A stretch of 64,000 bases of DNA from assembly GCA_019912315.1 (NCBI GenBank), contig JAIOJA010000016.1, positions 62,001 through 126,000 on the forward strand, read 5' to 3'. Shown piece after piece: positions 17,979-26,310 of the stretch. The DNA is from Planctomycetota bacterium (GTDB taxonomy: Bacteria; Planctomycetota; UBA8742; UBA2392). The stretch's first letter is position 1; the number at the start of each line of letters is the position of its first letter. The position numbers and the translations under genes are program-made. The notes under the pieces were generated by a model, which saw only the letters and a list, made by a program, of their open reading frames with translations, did not search any database and was not told where the DNA came from.

Positions 17979-18602
17979 ATGGCCAAACTTCTGTACGACT
18001 GGGACACCGCGGCCGCCCACGTCGCCAAACGTGACAAACGCATCGGGCGCGTGATCAAGCGTGTGCCCGCGAGCTTGCAGATCAAACCGTTTCGCAGCCC
18101 GTTTCACTACCTGATGCGCGCCATCATTTTCCAGCAGCTCAGCGGAAAGGCCGCGGGCACGATTCATGGTCGCGTGATCGATCTGTTCCCGACCAGGCGC
18201 GAAGTCACTCCCGAGCGCCTGCTGAAACTGCCCGAGGCGAAAGTGCGCGACGCGGGCGTGTCGGCCGGCAAACTGAAGGCGTTGCGTGACCTGGCACGGC
18301 GAACGGCCGCCTGCGAGATTCCGACATTCGCGAAGCTGCGCAAGCTCGATGACGACGAAATCATCAAGCGCCTCACGGCCGTGCACGGCATTGGCCGCTG
18401 GACAGTCGAGATGCTGCTGATCTTCCAGCTCGGTCGCCCGGATGTGTTGCCGATCGACGATCTGGGTGTACGCAAAGGCTACGGCATCGCGCACGGTCTG
18501 CCCGAAATGCCCAAGCCGAAGGAGCTGGTTGAGCTGGCCGAATCCTGGCGCCCCTACCGAACCGTCGGCGCTTGGTACTGCTGGCGCGCGACGGAGCTCT
18601 AG
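17979..18602 (+). CDS. DNA-3-methyladenine glycosylase, AlkA/HhH-GPD type
   Basis: 207 residues. GAGGG precedes the ATG at 17979; the frame upstream overlaps the divergent gene and is not used. Helix-hairpin-helix 'LTAVHGIGRWTVEMLLIF' is followed by the catalytic Asp in 'LPIDDLGVRKGYG', and 'FHYLMRAIIFQQLSGKAAGTIHGRV' is the conserved helix of AlkA-like enzymes. It removes alkylated purines such as 3-methyladenine, starting base excision repair in the cytoplasm. It matches the short form that lacks the E. coli AlkA N-terminal domain. Confidence 0.92.
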   Translation: MAKLLYDWDTAAAHVAKRDKRIGRVIKRVPASLQIKPFRSPFHYLMRAIIFQQLSGKAAGTIHGRVIDLFPTRREVTPERLLKLPEAKVRDAGVSAGKLKALRDLARRTAACEIPTFAKLRKLDDDEIIKRLTAVHGIGRWTVEMLLIFQLGRPDVLPIDDLGVRKGYGIAHGLPEMPKPKELVELAESWRPYRTVGAWYCWRATEL

Positions 18603-18653
18603 GATTCTTGCGGGTAAGCCGTTCGCTCGCGACGGTTAACTGTAGGAAGGCAC

Positions 18654-20558
18654 ATGGGGCGTGAGCGCCTTGAGACTTGCTTTGATCTTTGCGCCGAGAA
18701 AGCCTGGCGTGTGGCCGTGCATTGGCTGGGTGATCGGCACGAGGCGTTTGATGTGGTGCAGCAGGCGTTCGTGATCGCGGCCGGCAAGCCTGACAGCATT
18801 CCGAAAGACGATCCGTGGCCCTGGTTCCGGCAGGTGGTCATCAACGAAGCGCGCAACACGCGCCGCAAACACAAACCCACGCCCACGCAGCAGGAGAACC
18901 GCATGGCAGACCCGGCCCCAGGCCCCGAGCAGCAACTCTCGCGCGAAGAAGCCGGCGCCGAGTTGCAGCGCGCGCTCGACACGCTGCCGGAACGCGAGCG
19001 TGAGGCCATCGTGCTCACGCACCTGGGCGGAATGACGCATGCGGAAGCAGCGGACGCGCTGGGCATACCTGTGAAGACACTCAGCAGTCACGTTTCGCGC
19101 GGCATGGAGCGACTGAAACTCAAGCTTGGCAGCAAGGGCGAAACTTTGCTCGCGAGCGTGGGCGCCGCACCACTGGCGCTTCCGCCCGGGGGGTGGGAGG
19201 GGGCGCTGGCAGCCTGGAAGGCGTCCGCGTTCGCGGCACTTACGAAAACAGCAGCGACGGGAACGGCCGTCGCGGCAGGAGCGATACTCATGAAGAAACT
19301 ACTGATCGCGGCCGGCATGGTTGTCGCGCTAGGCATCGGGCTTGGTGGCGGAGTGATCCTGAACCAGCAGCTTGCCGACCCGCCCGCCGGGCCCGGACTC
19401 AGCGCGAACACCGACGGCGCGCCACTTGATGTCGCCGACGGCGAGCCCTTGCGCGGCGACGAAACTGGCAGCGCGACCGGCACGGACAAGGCGGTGTCCG
19501 TGAAACTTGATGCGGCATTGGCTGCGGAGTCTCGCGCACTTAAAGAGGCGGACGACCTGCGCGAGGAGTTGCGCAACGCCGAAGCGGAGCGCGACGTGTT
19601 TCGGGAACAGGCCGAAAAACTTGAGGATGAGCTGGCACCGATCCGCGCCGAGAAAGCGGAGCGCGGACCGACCTTCACTTTTGGCAAACACGGGCAGATC
19701 GAGGGCGTCACGAACTCGAACTGGAAAGAGCTTGCGGGTGCGTCGCACGAGGTCATCACCAACCTTCGCCTGCTTCGCGAAGCCCAGATCAAGGGCGAAC
19801 AGGCGCCGCGCGAGGTGTTCCTGGCGATCCAGGAAAACACCGAGAAGATGCGCACCTACGAGTACGACACCATTGGCGTGCTTCCGACCTGGGCCAAGCA
19901 CAACGGCGAGTTCACCCACCCCATCAGCCACAGCAACCTGATCGCCAGCGAATTGAAGGCAGTTGGCATACCGTTGACCGAAGCGCAGGTGGCGCAGATC
20001 GAGAAGCTTGGTCTGCAATGGGAAGCCGACTACGAAGCCGCGCAGAAGCGCTACAACGACAACACCCCCCGCGTCGAGAAGATGCTGGACGAGTACATAT
20101 TGAAAGGCGCGTTTGTCGATGCGGTGTGGGACGTGTTAACTCCAGAACAGCTCGAGCATTTCGTTGACCCGAACTGGCACCACGTCGCGCACGTTGATCT
20201 GTACTGCACGACGCTGATGATCATTCACACTTCGCCGGTTCTGACCGGCGCCGATATTGGCGAAGTGCGCGGCAAGCTGCAGAAGTCGCTGGTCGACAAC
20301 TACGGCATTGGCGAGGAGCAGGTGGAAGCGCTCGGGCCGATCCTGGATACCTGGCAGTCGGACGTCAGCGGCATCATCACGCCGGTGGCTAAGACGCACG
20401 CGACCTTCTACACGTACGATCAAGGCAAAGTCGCCGCACAGGCCACAGCCAAGCTGGTGCGCTCCATCCGCGACTACGGAATGCTAAGCGAAGAAAACCG
20501 CGCCAAGCTGCTGGACGCCTACACCATCTACGTCCCGCGGGTGATCGCTGCGGAATGA
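18654..20558 (+). CDS. ECF sigma factor fused to a transmembrane helix and large C-terminal domain
   Basis: 634 residues; AGGAAGG four bases before the ATG. Residues 5-75 are sigma region 2 ('HEAFDVVQQAFVIAAG', 'WFRQVVINEARNTRRK') and about 105-165 are region 4 ('LDTLPEREREAIVLTHLGGMTHAEAADALGIPVKTLSSHVSRGMERLK'-like helix-turn-helix). After an Ala-rich hydrophobic patch comes a transmembrane helix (about 213-236), then a Gly/Asp linker, a short coiled coil (about 285-325) and a 310-residue helical domain of unknown family. The design predicts a sigma factor held at the membrane, with the C-terminal domain outside. Release by proteolysis or conformational signalling would be the simplest regulation (inference). 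No separate anti-sigma gene is adjacent. Confidence 0.9.
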   Translation: MGRERLETCFDLCAEKAWRVAVHWLGDRHEAFDVVQQAFVIAAGKPDSIPKDDPWPWFRQVVINEARNTRRKHKPTPTQQENRMADPAPGPEQQLSREEAGAELQRALDTLPEREREAIVLTHLGGMTHAEAADALGIPVKTLSSHVSRGMERLKLKLGSKGETLLASVGAAPLALPPGGWEGALAAWKASAFAALTKTAATGTAVAAGAILMKKLLIAAGMVVALGIGLGGGVILNQQLADPPAGPGLSANTDGAPLDVADGEPLRGDETGSATGTDKAVSVKLDAALAAESRALKEADDLREELRNAEAERDVFREQAEKLEDELAPIRAEKAERGPTFTFGKHGQIEGVTNSNWKELAGASHEVITNLRLLREAQIKGEQAPREVFLAIQENTEKMRTYEYDTIGVLPTWAKHNGEFTHPISHSNLIASELKAVGIPLTEAQVAQIEKLGLQWEADYEAAQKRYNDNTPRVEKMLDEYILKGAFVDAVWDVLTPEQLEHFVDPNWHHVAHVDLYCTTLMIIHTSPVLTGADIGEVRGKLQKSLVDNYGIGEEQVEALGPILDTWQSDVSGIITPVAKTHATFYTYDQGKVAAQATAKLVRSIRDYGMLSEENRAKLLDAYTIYVPRVIAAE

Positions 20559-20570
20559 ACGACCTGAAGG

Positions 20571-20619
20571 TCCACAGATTTCACAGAGCAGTTTCTGTGT
20601 CATCTGTGAAGTCTGTGGA
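20571..20619. terminator. Bidirectional terminator / dispersed inverted repeat between convergent genes
   Basis: TCCACAGATTTCACAGA (20571-20587) and TCTGTGAAGTCTGTGGA (20603-20619) pair with one mismatch over 17 bases, 15-nt loop. It lies between the convergent sigma-factor and lpd genes, where a terminator is needed. The sequence is also typical of a repeat dispersed in many environmental bacterial genomes. Confidence 0.7.
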
Positions 20620-20625
20620 TCGCAG

Positions 20626-22014
20626 TTACATGTGAATGGTGCGGCCGGCGACGCCCATGGCGGCTTCTTTTACGCACTCGGCCAGGGTCGGGTGGGCGTG
20701 GCAGGATCGCGCGATGTCTTCGGCGCTGGCTTTGAACTCGATGGCTACGGCGATTTCGGCGATCAGCTCGCCGGCCCGAGGCCCAATGATGTGGGCGCCC
20801 AGCACGCGGTCCGTCTTCTTGTCGGCGAGAATTTTGACCCAGCCTGCGGTGTCACCCATGGCGCGCGCGCGTCCGTTGGCCATGAAGTTGAACTTGCCGA
20901 CGTTGTACTCGACGCCGGCTGCTTTCAATTCTTGCTCTGTTCGCCCGACGCCGGCGATTTCCGGGTGGGTGTAAACGATGCCGGGGATCGCGTCGTAGTT
21001 CACATGCCCAACGCCCGTGGCGATGTGCTCAACGCAGGCCATACCTTCGTCTTCAGCCTTGTGGGCTAGCATCAAGCCGGGGATCACGTCGCCGATGGCG
21101 TAAACACCTTTGACGCTGGTTTCGAAATTTTCATTCACTTCGATTTGCCCGCGCTTGTTTGTTTCCAGCCCGATGGCGTCGAGCCCCAGCCCGTCCGTGT
21201 TCGCCCAGCGCCCAACGGCGACCAGCAGGCGGTCACACTCCAGGTCATCCATGCCGTCTGCGCTGACGACGACCTTTTTCTTCTTGATCGCTGCGCCGGT
21301 GACCTTGGTGTTCAGTCGGAACTCGAACCCCTGCTTCTTGAAAATCTTCAGCGCGTCCTTGCTGATCTCCTCGTCGAGCCCGGGCAGGATGTGGTCGAGA
21401 TACTCCAGCACCGTCACCTTCGCGCCGAGACGCAGCCACACGGAGCCCAGCTCAAGCCCGATCACACCGGCGCCGATCACGACCAGGTGTTTGGGGACTT
21501 CCGGGTAGCTGAGTGCGGTCGTGCTGTCGCCGATCAGATCGCCGTCGAACTCGATGCCCTTCAGCGACGCAACCTTGCTGCCGGTCGCGATGATGATGTG
21601 TTCCGCGGAAAGCTCGACGTTGTCTTTGCCTTCTACTTTGAGTTTGCCCTTACCGGTGAAGCTGGCGCTGCCTTCGTAGCGCGTGATGTTGTTCTTCTTG
21701 AACAGCCCGGCGACGCCCTTGGTCAGCGCGCTGACGGTCGAGTCCTTGTGCTTGAGCATGGTCGGCAGGTCGAGGTTAAGCTTGCCGATCTTGACGCCGT
21801 GGCGCTTCATGTCCGCTTCGGCAGCGTGGAAGTGATGGCTGCTTTCAAGCAAGGCCTTGCTCGGGATGCAGCCGACGCGCAAACAGGTCCCGCCGAGGGC
21901 AGGCTCGCGCTCAATGCAGGCGACGTTCATGCCGAGTTGCGCCGCGCGAATGGCTGCGACGTATCCTCCAGGGCCGGCGCCGATGATGATCAGATCGTGC
22001 TGTTTGGTTGCCAT
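20626..22014 (-). CDS. lpdA: Dihydrolipoyl dehydrogenase (E3)
   Basis: 462 residues, standard length. FAD-binding 'IIIGAGPGGYVAAIRAAQLG', redox-active pair Cys44 and Cys49 in 'GGTCLRVGCIPSKALL', NAD-binding 'VVIGAGVIGLELGSV', second FAD motif 'VYAIGDVIPGLMLAHKAEDEG', and the active-site His-Glu pair in 'CHAHPTLAE' near the C-terminus. It reoxidises dihydrolipoamide of 2-oxoacid dehydrogenase complexes and the glycine cleavage system using NAD+. The E1 component encoded at 59840-62026 could be one partner, but no E2 gene is in the window. Confidence 0.97.
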   Translation of the reverse strand: MATKQHDLIIIGAGPGGYVAAIRAAQLGMNVACIEREPALGGTCLRVGCIPSKALLESSHHFHAAEADMKRHGVKIGKLNLDLPTMLKHKDSTVSALTKGVAGLFKKNNITRYEGSASFTGKGKLKVEGKDNVELSAEHIIIATGSKVASLKGIEFDGDLIGDSTTALSYPEVPKHLVVIGAGVIGLELGSVWLRLGAKVTVLEYLDHILPGLDEEISKDALKIFKKQGFEFRLNTKVTGAAIKKKKVVVSADGMDDLECDRLLVAVGRWANTDGLGLDAIGLETNKRGQIEVNENFETSVKGVYAIGDVIPGLMLAHKAEDEGMACVEHIATGVGHVNYDAIPGIVYTHPEIAGVGRTEQELKAAGVEYNVGKFNFMANGRARAMGDTAGWVKILADKKTDRVLGAHIIGPRAGELIAEIAVAIEFKASAEDIARSCHAHPTLAECVKEAAMGVAGRTIHM

Positions 22015-22169
22015 GGTTTCCGGTGCTTCGGGTTATTCTGCCGCCGAAACTAGCCGGAAACTCCGGCGACTGCAAACACGCGACCTCAACAGCGCAAGAT
22101 TGCCCACTCAGGCGTTGTAGTGCCAACACAGACGGGCGAATTGGCGCGCCCGCATGTATTGCTTTGCCG

Positions 22170-23492
22170 CTACTTCTGTTCGTAGACCCAGATGCTGCCG
22201 CCACTGACATTGGGCACCTGGTACTCGCCCATCTTCTTGCGCGCGTCGTTCATGGCCGTGCGGACACCCTCCATGGCTTCGTCCTTGAGGGCTTTGTCCG
22301 TCACCATCTCTTTGTACAGCGCACGCTGTTCTTCCTTCGTGATCTCGCCGCGGTCCTTCAGCACCTTCTCATACTCGGCGTTGTACTTGGCGAAGATGGC
22401 ACGGTAATCCACAAGCGCCTTGTCGTAATCCGACTGGGCCTGCTCGTAGGCCGCTTTGTCCGCGTCGCTGAGGTCCGTGCGCATACCCCCGCCCGATCGA
22501 AACGTGTCACCCGCCAGAATGTCCGGGCGCCCGTCGCCGTTGATGTCCGCCACGTGAATGCGCAATGAACTTTTCGGGCCTTCCTTCGGCGCCTTGATCA
22601 GCGACTTGAGGGCTGTGAGTTGCGGAGTGCGGTCGGCGCCAGTGACCTTTTCGTCGCGCTCACGAACGTTCTCGGCCCAGAATACGTTGCCGTCGCTGCT
22701 GCCGGTGACGAGGTCCAGGTCGCCGTCGCCGTCCCAGTCCACGATGTTCGGATCGCTGTGCACGCCGCTGATCTTGAGCGCCTTGCCGTCGATGTCCTTC
22801 AATTCCGTCGCGTCAGGCTTGAACTTGCCCTCGCCCTCGCCGCTGAACACGAAGAACGTGCCCTTGAAGTTGCCCGCGACAATGTCGAGCTTGCCGTCGC
22901 CGTTCCAGTCCACGGCAAAAGGGCGCGTGCAGATGTTCTCCGTGAGCCGGCTGTCGCCGTTGCCGTCGAGGTCGTCATGCACCTGAAGCAGTTTGCCGTC
23001 CGTGCCCATCAGCTCGACGGGCTTGGCGAAGTTGCCTTGCTTGTCGCCGTACATCACCCAGTAGCTGCCGACCATGCTGGCATGGCCCTTCTGACTGTAG
23101 CAACCTGAAAATACGTCGTTGAACCCGTCGCCGTTGATATCCACGACCTGTGGAGTGCTGCTGGTGCATCACCATACGCCGGGGACGATCGCGACTTCGC
23201 CGCCGGCCTTGAGAAACTCGCCCTCGCCGAAACTCAGTGTGCCGTCTTCAGACCTGCTGCCCTTGAAGACCGTGATCTTGCCGTCGCGGAACTGCCCCAC
23301 CAGCAGGTCCGGCACGCCGTCGCCATTGAGGTCAGCGAGGCTCGGCGCCGCGTAGCCCGGCGACTCCACCTCGATCGCCTTGTCGCCGCCCATCACTTTG
23401 CGCGGCGCGTCAAACTTGTAGTCCTGCGCGAACAGCCCCGTGCCCGACGCGCCAAGCGCGCCAATGGCCACCAGCCAGTGCATTGCTTTCAT
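22170..23492 (-). CDS. FG-GAP/VCBS repeat secreted protein, candidate selenoprotein with in-frame TGA
   Basis: One reading frame of 441 codons interrupted only by a TGA at 23169-23171 (codon 108). Start ATG at 23492 gives signal peptide MKAMHWLVAIGALGASG. Before the TGA lies one FG-GAP unit ('APSLADLNGDGVPDLLVGQF'), after it three or more ('PQVVDINGDGFNDVFSGCYS', 'FAVDWNGDGKLDIVAGNF', 'NIVDWDGDGDLDLVTGSS', 'VADINGDGRPDILAGDT') and a charged helical region. The TGA sits between Trp and Cys in the loop just before a repeat; related planctomycete proteins, as I recall them, carry a Cys-Cys pair here, so Sec replacing the first Cys is plausible. A small hairpin with AGGUC loop follows (23140-23154). 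Alternatives: pseudogene, sequencing error, or two proteins. TGA is used as a true stop in other genes here (for example at 20558), so wholesale recoding is excluded. Confidence 0.7.
23140..23154 (-). promoter_or_regulatory. Candidate bacterial SECIS hairpin
   Basis: Read on the minus strand: UCCAC-AGGUC-GUGGA, a 5-bp stem with a five-base loop holding GGU. The GG lies 21-22 bases after the UGA; in E. coli fdhF the loop AGGUCU has its GG at 19-20. Stem is short, so on its own the match could be chance. Confidence 0.45.
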
Positions 23493-23661
23493 CGTTGTGT
23501 CCCCATTCGCTGCGCGCCCGACACGGCGCATTTCCGGTAAACTAGCTTCCTATGATACGGCGCAGACCACCGCGAAGGGAATCACTTCCCGGCAATTCCG
23601 CACACGCCGCCGAAGTGGGCCCGGTCCTTTTCGCGAACGTCCACGCCACGAGGTCCAAACA

Positions 23662-24207
23662 TCAGGATGCGGGGATTTGCTTCCGCGCCGACGTTGCCGC
23701 CAGCACGATGCGCGCGCAGGCCTCGGCGTCGCTGAGGGCCTCGTGGTGGTTCAGCCGGATGTTCATTACCCGGCATACGTTGGCCAGATGGGCCGGAAAC
23801 ACGCCCAGGGTATTGCGCGCCTGCCGCACCGTGCACACCCACGGCTGCGAGGGGTAGTCCATTCCCGCGCGGTCCAGACAGGCGTGCATTACACCCCGGT
23901 CAAAGCCCGCGTTGTGGGCCGCCAGAAAGTCAGCGCCCTCGATCACTTCGCGCAGCAAGGGCCAGGCCTGCGCGAAATCGGGCTTGTCCAGCAGGAAGTC
24001 CATGCTGATGCCGTGAATGTGCGTGAACATCATGATGTCGCGCGGCGGGCGGAAAAACTGCCGGACGCGCCGGGTGACGCGCCCGTGTTCGAGACGCACC
24101 ATGCCGATCGCGCAGGCCGAATCGGCCCCGTTGTCGGCGGTCTCGAAGTCGATCGCGACGAAGGTCCCTGGGAACGGGTCAATGAAGCTGGAGCGTCCGG
24201 TGCCCAT
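23662..24207 (-). CDS. DnaQ-like 3'-5' exonuclease (RNase T / Pol III epsilon family)
   Basis: 181 residues from ATG 24207; upstream frame is Arg-rich shadow sequence. Exo I 'FVAIDFETADNG' (catalytic Asp-x-Glu), Exo II 'LAAHNAGFDRGVM', and Exo III 'HEALSDAEACARI' (His...Asp) are intact, making this a DEDDh exonuclease. 'DIMMFTHIHGIS' is the usual strand after Exo I. Length equals a bare exonuclease domain as in stand-alone epsilon-like proteins with roles in repair or RNA processing. It stands alone, divergent from the EF-hand gene. Confidence 0.88.
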   Translation of the reverse strand: MGTGRSSFIDPFPGTFVAIDFETADNGADSACAIGMVRLEHGRVTRRVRQFFRPPRDIMMFTHIHGISMDFLLDKPDFAQAWPLLREVIEGADFLAAHNAGFDRGVMHACLDRAGMDYPSQPWVCTVRQARNTLGVFPAHLANVCRVMNIRLNHHEALSDAEACARIVLAATSARKQIPAS

Positions 24208-24453
24208 GCCGCCATTGTAGCAGCGGCGGCGACACAAAGGGCGCCGCGGGCGCACGGATCGCCCAGGCGCTGATCTGAAACGCCCGGCGCATGTTCGCGC
24301 ATACGCGAAGCACGCGCGGTCCAAAGTGACTTTCCGTGTTACGTATCCGCATGGCGCGCGGTAACGTTTTCGACGTGCCCGGGCACAAGTTCCGGTCATG
24401 CGCCACCGCGCGGTGGCGGACTTCCTTTCCACCCGTTTCACCAGGAGATTGAG

Positions 24454-25221
24454 ATGAAGATGTTGATCCCGGCAATACTGATGTTGCTCGCGCCCATGCT
24501 GAACGCCCAGATCGGTTTTGAGTCCGAAGATGAGGTAGTCGAAACGTCCTTCAAACTCGCCGACGCCAACAAGGACGGCAAGATCAGCAGCACCGAGGCC
24601 CGCGAGTTACGCGTCAAGTTCTTCACCGAGTTGAAGGAAGCGGTGGCGAACAAAGACGAAGACGCAGCGGACGAAAAAACCGCTGAAGTAGAAATGAAAT
24701 ACGAAGCGGCGGAATACGTGCTGACCCCGTACCTGTTCGCGGCACTGGACACCAACCGTGACCAGAAGCTGGCCAAGGCCGAGTTGAAAGTCGTCGAAGA
24801 AAGCGAGTACGAGGAGATCACCAGCGACAAGGTCATGGACTTCGTGCTTGAGGAAGAGTGGCAGTTACTGTCGGACGTGTTCGGTACGGGCAAGGACAAA
24901 GAGTTCGACCACGAGGTGCTGAAGAAGATGGCCGCTGAGACGGAGCTGCGCTACACGGCCGAGATGTACGCGCAGTACCTTTACATGGGGCTGTATGAGA
25001 CGCTGATGGATTTCGAATTAGCGGACCTTGAGGAAGGCGACAAGGACGAGTCGGGCGAGGAAAAGAAGGACCTGACCAAGGTGAAAGTGACGAAGAAGGA
25101 AGCCTTGAAGCTCGCGATCAAGATGTGGAAGGAAACGGAAAAGGGCAAGTCCGAGCCCGACAAAGACGGCACGGACAAGAAAGACGCAAAGAACCCTGAA
25201 AAGAAAGGCGCCCGCAAGTAA
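24454..25221 (+). CDS. Secreted EF-hand protein
   Basis: 255 residues; CCAGGAGATTGAG precedes the ATG and a signal peptide ends near residue 18 (...APMLNA). Two EF-hand-like calcium loops: 'DANKDGKISSTE' (residues about 37-48) and 'DTNRDQKLAKAE' (about 97-108; less canonical). The rest is acidic and helical, ending in a Lys/Glu/Asp-rich tail similar in style to the protein at 341-853. Probably a periplasmic or surface calcium-binding protein; partner unknown. Confidence 0.82.
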   Translation: MKMLIPAILMLLAPMLNAQIGFESEDEVVETSFKLADANKDGKISSTEARELRVKFFTELKEAVANKDEDAADEKTAEVEMKYEAAEYVLTPYLFAALDTNRDQKLAKAELKVVEESEYEEITSDKVMDFVLEEEWQLLSDVFGTGKDKEFDHEVLKKMAAETELRYTAEMYAQYLYMGLYETLMDFELADLEEGDKDESGEEKKDLTKVKVTKKEALKLAIKMWKETEKGKSEPDKDGTDKKDAKNPEKKGARK

Positions 25222-25241
25222 GGCGACGCGATAGTCGAACG

Positions 25242-25268
25242 GGCGGCGGGGGAAACCTCGCCGCCTTT
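25242..25268. terminator. Terminator between convergent genes
   Basis: GGCGGCG (25242-25248) pairs with CGCCGCC (25259-25265), 10-nt loop, followed by TTT. Lies 20 bases after the EF-hand gene stop and just before the convergent gene's stop. Confidence 0.8.
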
Positions 25269-25272
25269 CGCG

Positions 25273-26232
25273 TTACTGCTTCCATGCGTCCGGGTCTTCG
25301 GGCGTGTAGCCCGCGGGCTCGTCGTCCGTGTAGGACCAGCTTGGGTCGCTGGGAAAATACTTTTCGGTTTCTTCCCATTGGTCAATCTGTGTCTTGCCGC
25401 GCATTCGCGCCAGCACCAGCGCCAGCGGAATGATCAGCGCCGTCAGCCCCAGCAGCAGCCACCAGAAGTTGCGCCCGAAAAACCCGGCATAGCGTTCGCC
25501 GGCGCGGCCTGCCCGGTCCTCAAGCCAGGCGTTCTCGAACGTCGCGACGCTGTCGCCCGTCACGTCTTCGAACGCTTTTTCAAACGGCCCGTCGCCGCTT
25601 TCCAGTCTCTTCATCAGCTTGAAGAATCGGCTTTCGCCGAAACGCTCGACGATCAGCCTGATCACCTCACGCGCCTCGATGTACGCTGCGCCGGCGCGGG
25701 CTTCTTCGCGCAGGGCCTGATCGAGGTCGGCCAAATTGTCAAAATCCAGCCACGGGCTCGCCCCCGCGGCCTCGCGCAGTTCATTGAGGGCGACACTTTC
25801 GACGTACTGGGCGACACCTTCCTCAAACCAGAGCGGGCGCTCGACACGAAGGGCGGAGCCCATCACCAGGTGCGCGATCTCGTGCCGCAGAACGCCAATC
25901 GGCTCAAGTTGCCTGTCGCGGATACCGCTCAGGTTCAGCACGATGCGCCGCCGCCCCGGTTGCGCGTAGCCGAGCACGCTTTCGGCGTGCATTCCGACGC
26001 CGTCGCGGGCCGCAAGCTCGGCAAAGCTGCGCGAACCGCCGACAACCACCAGTTGCAGGTCCAGCTGGTCGTCAACGCCGGTCTGGGTTTTCACATGCGA
26101 GAAGGCGGGCTCGACCTGCGACTGCAAGCGCGCAACTTCGGATTCGGACGCGCCCACGTTCTGAACGTCAACCTGACGCGCATGGAGCGCGGAGGCGAAT
26201 ACAAGCGTCAGCAGAATCAGGAATCTCGCCAT
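25273..26232 (-). CDS. Peptidase MA-like gluzincin metalloprotease, membrane-anchored
   Basis: 319 residues. Signal peptide (MARFLILLTLVFASALHA), then a zinc-metalloprotease domain: 'GVLRHEIAHLVMG' holds the HExxH motif (about residue 119) and 'PLWFEEGVAQYVE' the third zinc ligand Glu, the arrangement of the peptidase MA family. A C-terminal transmembrane helix ('FWWLLLGLTALIIPLALVLA', about 258-277) anchors it, with a short Asp/Glu/Pro-rich cytoplasmic tail. The catalytic domain would face the periplasm. Substrate unknown. Confidence 0.88.
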   Translation of the reverse strand: MARFLILLTLVFASALHARQVDVQNVGASESEVARLQSQVEPAFSHVKTQTGVDDQLDLQLVVVGGSRSFAELAARDGVGMHAESVLGYAQPGRRRIVLNLSGIRDRQLEPIGVLRHEIAHLVMGSALRVERPLWFEEGVAQYVESVALNELREAAGASPWLDFDNLADLDQALREEARAGAAYIEAREVIRLIVERFGESRFFKLMKRLESGDGPFEKAFEDVTGDSVATFENAWLEDRAGRAGERYAGFFGRNFWWLLLGLTALIIPLALVLARMRGKTQIDQWEETEKYFPSDPSWSYTDDEPAGYTPEDPDAWKQ

Positions 26233-26310
26233 TGCCCCATACTAACGGCTTCGGGCTTCAAGTAATTGCGTCATTGCGGGTAAGGGCGCAGCAGCCGGTT
26301 GGGTTGGAAG

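Noticed and set aside
22170-23144. Two separate genes on either side of the TGA at 23169
   Set aside because: They share frame, style and FG-GAP units, and the downstream piece lacks its own ribosome site or signal peptide; one interrupted gene fits better.
23169-23171. TGA read as tryptophan through the whole genome
   Set aside because: TGA ends other clear genes in the window (for example at 20558 and the minus-strand gene ending at 16565).
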